From: CAZLNO01 sp964561005
GTDB taxonomy: Bacteria > Pseudomonadota > Alphaproteobacteria > Kiloniellales > Rhodovibrionaceae
Reading direction: 5' to 3'
Assembly: GCA_964561005.1 (NCBI GenBank)
Contig: CAZLNO010000115.1
Span: 1-10,811, forward strand
Length of the DNA stretch: 10,811 nt
Positions 1 through 5,303 of this stretch are shown here, in pieces; position 1 is the stretch's first letter; each line of letters starts with the position of its first letter. The notes beneath the pieces are model-generated. The model ran no database searches, was not told the origin of the DNA, and was given only the letters and a program-made list of their open reading frames with translations. The position numbers and the translations under genes are program-made.

Positions 1-128
1 GGATCAAGAACGCCGGCATCGAGGTGGACCGCAAGGTGCTGGCCGACCTGGCCGTGCGCGAGCCCGAGGCCTTCCAGGCCCTGGTGCAGCAGGCGCAGCA
101 GGCCCTGCCCGCGCAAGGCGGCAAGTAG
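1..128 (+). CDS. rplT: 50S ribosomal protein L20, C-terminal end (partial)
   Basis: Reading from base 3, the last 41 codons up to the TAG at 126-128 are open and give a protein ending in an alanine/glutamine-rich tail. The segment IKNAGIEVDRKVLADLAVRE matches the conserved C-terminal part of L20, which binds 23S rRNA and is needed early in large-subunit assembly. The start lies outside the window. In Alphaproteobacteria rplT usually sits directly upstream of pheS and pheT, which is what follows here, so synteny supports the call. Only the end is visible, so nothing can be said about the L20 N-terminal RNA-binding extension or about the infC-rpmI genes normally found upstream. Confidence 0.88.
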   Translation, partial: IKNAGIEVDRKVLADLAVREPEAFQALVQQAQQALPAQGGK

Positions 129-157
129 GGCCGGGCGCGCGGTCCACCCGGAGGGGG

Positions 158-308
158 CCTCATCCTTGGCGTGCCGCCGACTGCGTGTCCGACGAGCTCA
201 GGATGAGGCTTCGACGAGCTCAGGATGAGGCTTCGACCTCTCGCCCGCCCCGCAACCCCTCATGCTGAGCTTGTCGGACACGCAGTCGGCGGCACGCCAA
301 GCATGAGG
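158..308. repeat. Long imperfect inverted repeat (51-bp arms) between rplT and pheS
   Basis: Bases 158-208 are complementary to 258-308 with three mismatches in 51 positions (164:302, 194:272 and 202:264; the second would be a G-U pair in RNA). The core 165-193/273-301 is a perfect 29-bp match. The loop is 209-257. The arms carry a dispersed-repeat-like unit with core GAGCTCAGGATGAGG, seen forward at 194-208 and 216-230 and inverted, with small differences, at 258-272. Similar palindromic units are, as far as I recall, scattered in intergenic regions of many alphaproteobacterial genomes. The element lies inside what should be one transcript, so the RNA would fold into a very stable hairpin between the ribosomal protein gene and pheS. 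Confidence 0.9.
194..237 (+). repeat. Two tandem 22-base direct repeats in the hairpin
   Basis: Bases 194-215 and 216-237 are identical 22-base units, each made of GAGCTCAGGATGAGG followed by CTTCGAC. A related heptamer (TCCGAC preceded by G) stands just before the first copy. The first copy is part of the left arm of the long hairpin and the second lies in its loop, which suggests that one unit was duplicated after the inverted repeat formed. Confidence 0.9.
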
Positions 309-347
309 CGGCCGGCCGCCGGACCGGAGGTGACGGAAAGACGAACC

Positions 348-1421
348 ATGGAAGACCTCGATTCCCTGAAGGACCGGCTGCTGCGCGAGGTGGGCGAGGC
401 GGCCGACCTCGACGCGCTGGAACAGGTGCGCGTCGCGGCCCTGGGCAAGAAGGGCCGCGTCACCGGGCTGATGAAGCAGCTCGGCGGCCTCGGTCCGGAG
501 GAGCGCAAGGCCACCGGCCAGCGCCTCAACGCCATCAAGGACGCCGTGCAGGCGGCCATCGAGGCGCGCAAGGCCGAGCTGGCCGAGGCGGAGCTGAACG
601 CCCGGCTGGAACGCGAGCGCATCGACGTGACCCTGCCGGCGCGTCCCGTGCAGGTCGGGCGCATCCACCCGATCTCCCGCACCATCGAGGAGATGATCGC
701 CATCTTCGGCGAGCTGGGCTTCGAGGTGGCCGAGGGCCCGCACATCGAGGACGACTTCCACAACTTTTCGGCCCTGAACATCCCGCCGGAGCATCCGGCG
801 CGGCAGGAGCACGACACCTTCTACCTGAACGCCACGGAGGCGCACGGCGAGCGCAAGGTGCTGCGCACCCACACCTCGCCGGTGCAGATCCGCGCCATGC
901 GCACCCACGCGCCGCCGCTGCGCGTGATCGTGCCGGGGCGCACCTTCCGCAGCGACGACGATGCCACCCACTCCCCGATGTTCCACCAGATCGAGGGGCT
1001 GGTGGTCGACAAGGCGACCCACATGGGGCACCTGAAGGGCACGCTGATCGCCTTCTGCCGCGCCTTCTTCGGCATCGAGGACCTGCCGGTGCGCTTCCGG
1101 CCCAGCTACTTCCCCTTCACCGAGCCCTCGGCCGAGGTGGACATCGGCTGTTCCAAGGAGGGCGGCCAGCTCAAGATCGGCGGCGGCAAGGACTGGCTGG
1201 AGATCCTGGGCTGCGGCATGGTGCATCCCAAGGTGCTGGAGAACTGCGGCATCGATTCGACCCGGTGGCAGGGCTTCGCCTTCGGCATGGGGATCGAGCG
1301 CGTGGCCATGCTGAAGTACGGCATCCCGGACCTGCGCACCTTCTACGATTCGGACCTGCGCTGGCTGCGGCACTACGGCTTCCTGCCGGTCGACATCCCG
1401 GCGCCCGTGCGGGGATTGTGA
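348..1421 (+). CDS. pheS: Phenylalanyl-tRNA synthetase alpha subunit
   Basis: This is the catalytic subunit of the cytoplasmic alpha2-beta2 enzyme that charges tRNA-Phe with phenylalanine using ATP. The chosen ATG at 348 gives 357 residues, the usual bacterial length. An in-frame extension to 225 would run through the repeat element and is unlikely. GGAGG (326-330) and GGAAAG (335-340) lie upstream of the start. The N-terminal ~85 residues are the charged helical tRNA-contacting arm. Class II motif 2 is seen around FRSDDDATHSPMFHQIEGL (from about residue 200), and motif 3 around FGMGIERVAML (F312-R318 and on), with the GxGxER signature intact. pheT starts four bases after the stop, so the two are translated as a pair. 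No frameshift or missing catalytic residue was seen. Confidence 0.98.
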   Translation: MEDLDSLKDRLLREVGEAADLDALEQVRVAALGKKGRVTGLMKQLGGLGPEERKATGQRLNAIKDAVQAAIEARKAELAEAELNARLERERIDVTLPARPVQVGRIHPISRTIEEMIAIFGELGFEVAEGPHIEDDFHNFSALNIPPEHPARQEHDTFYLNATEAHGERKVLRTHTSPVQIRAMRTHAPPLRVIVPGRTFRSDDDATHSPMFHQIEGLVVDKATHMGHLKGTLIAFCRAFFGIEDLPVRFRPSYFPFTEPSAEVDIGCSKEGGQLKIGGGKDWLEILGCGMVHPKVLENCGIDSTRWQGFAFGMGIERVAMLKYGIPDLRTFYDSDLRWLRHYGFLPVDIPAPVRGL

Positions 1422-1425
1422 GGCG

Positions 1426-3837
1426 ATGAAGTTCACCCTCTCCTGGCTCAAGGACCACCTGGACACCGAGGCCTCGCCCGACGAGATCGCCGCGGCCCTG
1501 ACCAACCTCGGCCTGGAGGTCGAGGGCGTCGAGAACAAGGCCGAGGACCTGGCGCCCTTCAAGGTCGGCTACGTGACCAAGGCCGAACGGCACCCCGACG
1601 CCGACAAGCTGAAGGTCTGCTGGGTCGACGTGGGCGACGGGCAGACGCATCAGGTCGTCTGCGGCGCGCCCAACGCGCGCACCGGCATGAAGGGCGTCTT
1701 CGCGGCGCCCGGCAGCTTCATCCCCGGTCTGGAGTCGAAGCTCAAACCCGGCAAGATCCGCGGCGTGGAGTCCAACGGCATGCTGGTCTCCGAGCGCGAG
1801 ATGGCGCTGTCGGACGAGCACGAGGGCATCATCGACCTGCCCGAGGACGCGCCGGTGGGCCAGCCCTTCGCCGAGGTGCTGGGCCTGGACGACCCGGTCT
1901 TCGACGTCGCCATCACGCCGAACCGCGCCGACTGCCTGGGCGTGCGCGGCCTCGCCCGCGACCTCGCCGCCGCCGGCCTGGGCACGCTGAAGCCGCCGGC
2001 CTGGGCCGAGCCGATCGCGGGCACCTACGCCAGCCCCATGCTGTGGCGGCGCGACCTGCCGGCGGACAAGGCGGAGGCCTGCCCCTACGTCGCCGGGCGG
2101 CACTTCCGCGGCGTCAGGAACGGCCCCAGCCCCGCGTGGATGCAGCGCCGCCTGCGCGCCATCGGGCTGCGGCCGATCTCGGCGCTGGTGGACATCACCA
2201 ACTACGTCACCTTCGACCTGGGCCGGCCGCTGCACGTCTTCGACGCCGACAAGGTGGCCGGCGACCTGACCATGCGCCTGGCCCGCGACGGCGAGACGAT
2301 CGCCGCGCTGGACGAGCGGAGCTACACCCTCGACGCCGAGGCCGTCGTCATTGCGGATGCGGAGCAGCTTCACGGCATCGGCGGCGTCATGGGCGGGGCG
2401 GAGTCGGGCGTCACCGAGGCGACGACCCATGTCTTCCTGGAGGTGGCGCTGTTCGACCCCGTGCGCATCGCCACCACGGGGCGCAAGCTGGGCATCCATT
2501 CCGACGCGCGCCATCGCTTCGAGCGCGGCCTCGACCCGCAAAGCGCCGCCTGGGGCGTCGAGGTGGCGACGCGGCTGATCCTGGACCTCTGCGGCGGCGA
2601 GGCCAGCGAGGCGGTCAGCGCCGGCAGCATCCCCGACACCGCGCGCGAGGTCGTGCTGCGCCCGGAGCGGCTGGGCGAGCTGGGCGGCGTGCAGGTGCCG
2701 GCCGAGGACGCCACCGCCATCCTGAAGCGTCTCGGCTTCGAAACGACCTGGACGGACGGCGTGATCCACGCCGCCGTGCCCTCCTGGCGCGCGGATGTGG
2801 AGGGCGAGGCCGACCTCGTGGAGGAGGTGCTGCGCGTCCACGGCTACGACGCCATTCCGGTCGAGCCGCTGCCGCAACCCTCTCCGATCCCGCAACCGGC
2901 CGTGTCGGCGCAGCAGCGTCGGGCGGAGATGGCGCGCACCGCCCTGGCCTGGCGCGGCCTGGACGAGGCGGTCACCTTCTCCTTCATGGACGGCCGCCAG
3001 GCCGATCGTTTCGGGGGCGTATCGGACGACTTGCGGCTGGCCAACCCGATTTCCAGCGAGCTGGACGTCATGCGCCCCGGCGTGCTGCCCAACCTGATCG
3101 AGGCGGCGGCGCGCAACGCCGACCGCGGTTTCCCCGACGTGGCGCTGTTCGAGACCGGGCCGCAGTACCGCGACTCCACGCCCGACGGGCAGGACAACGT
3201 GGCCGCCGGGCTGCGCGCCGGCCGTCCCTGGCCGCGCCACTGGGCGCTGGGCGAGCGGCCGCTGGACGCCTTCGACGCCAAGGCCGACGCGCTGGCGGTG
3301 CTGACCGCGATCGAGGCGCCGACCGAGCGCGTCACCACCACCGCCGACGCGCCCGGCTGGTACCACCCCGGCCGCGCGGGCACCCTGCGCCTGGGGCCGA
3401 AGACCGCGCTGGCCCATTTCGGCGAGCTGCATCCCAAGGTCCTGGAAGCCTATGGCCTGCGCGGCCCGGCGGTGGCCTTCGAGGTCTTCCTGGACAACAT
3501 TCCGCTACCGAAACAAAAGGCCGGCAAGGCCAAGCCGGCGCTCGCCCTTTCGCCCTTCCAGCCGGTGGAGCGCGACTTCGCCTTCGTCGTCGATGCCGAC
3601 ATGCCGGCGGAGGCGCTGCTGAAGTCCGCCCGCTCGGCGGAAAAGCAGCTCGTCAGCGAGGTCAAGCTGTTCGACGTCTACACCGGCGAGAAGGTCGGCG
3701 CGGGCAAGAAGTCGCTGGCCATCGCGGTCACCCTGCAGCCCCGCGACAAGACCCTGACCGACGCGGAGATCGAGGCCGTCGGCCGCAAGATCGTCGACAA
3801 GGTCCAGAAAGACACCGGCGGCGAGCTGCGGGGCTGA
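1426..3837 (+). CDS. pheT: Phenylalanyl-tRNA synthetase beta subunit
   Basis: This is the large non-catalytic subunit of phenylalanyl-tRNA synthetase, which binds tRNA-Phe and hydrolyses mischarged Tyr-tRNA-Phe. It has 803 residues, normal for the family. In order: an OB-type tRNA-binding domain at about 40-150 (YVTKAERHPDADKLKVCWV), the B3/B4 editing domain with TPNRADCLGVRGLARD near 163-178 and SDARHRFERG at 359-368, a B5 domain at about 400-475, a catalytic-like core, and a ferredoxin-fold anticodon-binding domain at about 707-803 (PVERDFAFVVDADMP; GKKSLAIAVTLQPRDKTLTD). The ATG at 1426 lies five bases after the last base of the pheS stop. Both genes are needed in equal amounts, which fits the tight coupling. 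The frame is intact throughout. Confidence 0.98.
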   Translation: MKFTLSWLKDHLDTEASPDEIAAALTNLGLEVEGVENKAEDLAPFKVGYVTKAERHPDADKLKVCWVDVGDGQTHQVVCGAPNARTGMKGVFAAPGSFIPGLESKLKPGKIRGVESNGMLVSEREMALSDEHEGIIDLPEDAPVGQPFAEVLGLDDPVFDVAITPNRADCLGVRGLARDLAAAGLGTLKPPAWAEPIAGTYASPMLWRRDLPADKAEACPYVAGRHFRGVRNGPSPAWMQRRLRAIGLRPISALVDITNYVTFDLGRPLHVFDADKVAGDLTMRLARDGETIAALDERSYTLDAEAVVIADAEQLHGIGGVMGGAESGVTEATTHVFLEVALFDPVRIATTGRKLGIHSDARHRFERGLDPQSAAWGVEVATRLILDLCGGEASEAVSAGSIPDTAREVVLRPERLGELGGVQVPAEDATAILKRLGFETTWTDGVIHAAVPSWRADVEGEADLVEEVLRVHGYDAIPVEPLPQPSPIPQPAVSAQQRRAEMARTALAWRGLDEAVTFSFMDGRQADRFGGVSDDLRLANPISSELDVMRPGVLPNLIEAAARNADRGFPDVALFETGPQYRDSTPDGQDNVAAGLRAGRPWPRHWALGERPLDAFDAKADALAVLTAIEAPTERVTTTADAPGWYHPGRAGTLRLGPKTALAHFGELHPKVLEAYGLRGPAVAFEVFLDNIPLPKQKAGKAKPALALSPFQPVERDFAFVVDADMPAEALLKSARSAEKQLVSEVKLFDVYTGEKVGAGKKSLAIAVTLQPRDKTLTDAEIEAVGRKIVDKVQKDTGGELRG

Positions 3838-3874
3838 CCTTCCGGCTCGCTCCGCCATCCCCGAAAACGGAACA

Positions 3875-3912
3875 CGCCCGCCGCGTGGACGGGCACTGAC
3901 ACGCGACGGGCG
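3875..3912 (+). terminator. Hairpin downstream of pheT, likely transcription end
   Basis: Bases 3875-3887 pair with 3900-3912 over 13 positions with one mismatch (3881:3906), around a 12-base loop. It begins 38 bases after the pheT stop. There is no T-run directly after it, so it is not a textbook rho-independent terminator. Strong GC-rich hairpins without T-runs are common after operons in high-GC bacteria, and termination by this stem is inferred. Confidence 0.55.
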
Positions 3913-4005
3913 GTCCGCTCGAAGGGGCCGAGCCCCTGGCCCGGGCGGCTGGACGGGACGGGATGCGCGCCGCGCCGGACCATAACGAACTACGCGGTCA
4001 GATCG

Positions 4006-4037
4006 CCCGCGGATCACCGCCGGTGTCGGGTATTTTT
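4006..4037 (+). terminator. Possible second terminator with T-run
   Basis: CACC (4015-4018) pairs with GGTG (4022-4025) around GCC, and an outer CCCG/CGGG pair (4006-4009/4027-4030) extends the stem across a bulge. It is followed at once by TATTTTT (4031-4037). The T-run makes it terminator-like on the plus strand, about 170 bases after the pheT stop. The stem is short and bulged, so confidence is moderate at best. Confidence 0.4.
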
Positions 4038-4277
4038 GTTCCCTGCGCCATTCCGCCGTCCGCCGACGGCGCGAGCCGCCAGGGCAGGCATGCTCTCGCC
4101 GTGGCTGGCGTTGCGGATGGTGCCGGGGGCCTGGGCGACCGGGTCGACTTCGGCCGCACGATGGAGCACGCTGTACAGTTCCGGGAGCAGCGTCCCCAGG
4201 GGCGCGCGCAGATCCTCGGTCAGGCGCGGCAGCAATTCCGAGGGCAGCCCGCGACCCGTCGCGCCAGCCAGCGCAAT
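4014..4277 (-). pseudogene. Possible decayed or read-through coding remnant after the HEPN gene
   Basis: On the minus strand the reading frame of the HEPN gene stays open for 87 codons past its TAA (4278-4280), ending with TGA at 4014-4016. Codon choice is GC-rich at third positions, as in real genes here (for example a stretch reading LPRLTEDLRAPLGTLLPEL, then GTIRNASHGESMPALAAR). The only evident starts are weak (a TTG at 4233-4235). The RNxxHG-like segment faintly recalls HEPN/abortive-infection C-termini, but that is a loose resemblance. It could equally be an unrelated gene fragment or an intact small protein with a non-ATG start. The family is not recognised. Confidence 0.3.
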
Positions 4278-4742
4278 TTAACGGCGCTTCAGCAGGACAA
4301 GAGCCGCGAAAGCCGCGCGATCACGCAAATCGGCTCGCCCAGGTTCGGCGGTCGCAAGTTCGGCACTCGTCACAGCCAACACGGCCTCGGCGCGTGAAAA
4401 TCGAGTGCTGGGATCATAATCGGCCTTGTGACGTAGTTCCTGAAGTTCCCAGAAGATGTCAGCGAAGTTCGCGATTTCACGCGGAAAGCCCAAGTTCGTG
4501 GCCCTCCTGCCGGCATCCTTGGCGAAGCCATGGTCCAAAGCCCGATAGACCTGTTGCCAAGCGGCCTGGCTGCGGCTCCGCCCCGTGCCAATAAATCGAT
4601 CGGCGCACTCGTGGGCCAGCGCATGAAACACCGCGTAGTAGGCCGTGCTGATCGCCCGCTTGAGGTCAGCTTGGCGTGGACGGCGCGGGTTCGCTCGAGT
4701 GAGCCGGCGCGCCGTCACGATCAGATCCTGGCTTAACGCCAT
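4278..4742 (-). CDS. HEPN-domain protein, likely toxin-like or defence-pair subunit
   Basis: The protein has 154 residues and is mostly helical. The segment KRAISTAYYAVFHALAHECA (about 29-48) is the hallmark first part of the HEPN fold seen in PF05168-type proteins. ELRHKADYDP (about 102-111) with a following RAEA helix is the conserved second part. Many HEPN proteins are RNases or toxin partners of a small antitoxin or nucleotidyltransferase. The canonical RNase motif R-x4-6-H is not evident: at the expected place the sequence is R104-H-K-A-D-Y, so RNase activity is open. The ATG (4740-4742) overlaps the end of the upstream gene by 10 bases, implying translational coupling. Base composition is less GC-rich than pheT, consistent with acquisition. 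Confidence 0.85.
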   Translation of the reverse strand: MALSQDLIVTARRLTRANPRRPRQADLKRAISTAYYAVFHALAHECADRFIGTGRSRSQAAWQQVYRALDHGFAKDAGRRATNLGFPREIANFADIFWELQELRHKADYDPSTRFSRAEAVLAVTSAELATAEPGRADLRDRAAFAALVLLKRR

Positions 4743-5065
4743 CCCGCCACCGTCTGGTCCTCATGAAAGTGGTGGCGAATGAGCGGGTGGCGTTCCTCGC
4801 CAAGTTCGTCAAGCAGTTCGCGGACGGAATGCCTTAAGCTATATACCACACGCGAATCGATCGGCGTCTCGCTGAGCCGGTGGTACACGTCGATTCGCAG
4901 CACCTCGTCACCATCGTGATCCTCACCCACGGCGACTTCAACGTGATCGTAGCCGTAGGGTGCGAGACGTTCCCGCAGCAACAAGTCGACGGCATCCTGT
5001 ATGGCTTGGTTCACACTCGAACGAGTCTTCGCTTGCGTCATGTCGCCTTGCATTAACAGCGCCAT
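4733..5065 (-). CDS. Small acidic protein paired with HEPN gene, unknown function
   Basis: The protein has 110 residues from the first ATG. A start at the ninth codon (ATG 5039-5041, MTQAK) has AAGG five bases upstream and may be the real one, giving 102 residues. The predicted layout is an N-terminal amphipathic helix (about 17-34), two strands around VEVAVGEDHDGDEVLRIDVY (about 42-61), a strand plus helix (about 68-90), and a His-rich tail (RHPLIRHHFHED). It lacks the GSxxxG...DxD signature of the minimal nucleotidyltransferases that usually accompany HEPN proteins, although it sits in the same upstream position and overlaps the HEPN start. I do not recognise a named family. An antitoxin or regulatory partner role is inferred from position and size only. 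Confidence 0.75.
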   Translation of the reverse strand: MALLMQGDMTQAKTRSSVNQAIQDAVDLLLRERLAPYGYDHVEVAVGEDHDGDEVLRIDVYHRLSETPIDSRVVYSLRHSVRELLDELGEERHPLIRHHFHEDQTVAGWR

Positions 5066-5121
5066 AGTTGGGTCAAGGATAGCAAGGGATACCCAGAGGA
5101 TCAGGGAAAATTACGCGACCC

Positions 5122-5144
5122 GCCGCACGTCAGCGGAGTGCGGC
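5122..5144 (-). terminator. Hairpin between xdh-type gene and HEPN operon
   Basis: Bases 5122-5128 pair perfectly with 5138-5144 (7 bp) around a 9-base loop. On the minus strand a TTTT lies about 10 bases after the stem. It is upstream of the HEPN operon and downstream of the molybdopterin gene, so it may insulate the two. The rest of 5066-5266 shows no gene I can support. Confidence 0.3.
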
Positions 5145-5266
5145 CGTTCCAAGTGTGTCCCAGCCAGTCGCGTGCAAGCCGCATTGCCATCAGGCAGTCC
5201 GCGAGAACAGCGGCCTGCGCCGCGTCGGCGGCTTGCTTGCCAGTCCCTTTGCGTCCTGAAACCTTC

Positions 5267-5292
5267 GGGGCGCGGAGGGACGCCCGCGCCCC
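5267..5292 (-). terminator. Terminator-like hairpin after the molybdopterin-subunit gene
   Basis: GGGGCGCGG (5267-5275) pairs perfectly with CCGCGCCCC (5284-5292) around an 8-base loop. It starts 11 bases after the minus-strand stop codon at 5304-5306. Only a short TTT follows, so efficiency is uncertain, but position and stability suit a transcription end. Confidence 0.6.
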
Positions 5293-5303
5293 GCTCAGTC
5301 CGC

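Larger units (their letters stand above)
3838..4277. other. 440-base region between converging pheT and the HEPN gene
   Basis: No convincing intact gene was found on either strand. The stretch holds two hairpins that could end plus-strand transcription (3875-3912 and 4006-4037). It also holds a minus-strand open stretch (4014-4277) that continues in frame after the HEPN stop codon and has coding-like codon choice. Plus-strand open frames here give low-complexity, unrecognisable translations and look like shadows. Confidence 0.5.

Noticed and set aside
198..1562. Minus-strand long open frame across pheS
   Set aside because: Shadow of a GC-rich gene: His/Gly/Arg/Val-rich translation without motifs, opposite a certain pheS.
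3963..4397. Plus-strand open frame of 144 codons antisense to the HEPN gene end
   Set aside because: Low-complexity translation, no ribosome site and no recognisable motif. It overlaps a well-supported gene on the other strand.
5101..5260. Minus-strand stretch whose translation (RLARDWLGHTWNGRTP) hints at a recombinase or transposase tail
   Set aside because: Too short, in a frame continuing from a shadow of the molybdopterin gene, with no catalytic residues. No support beyond a vague look.
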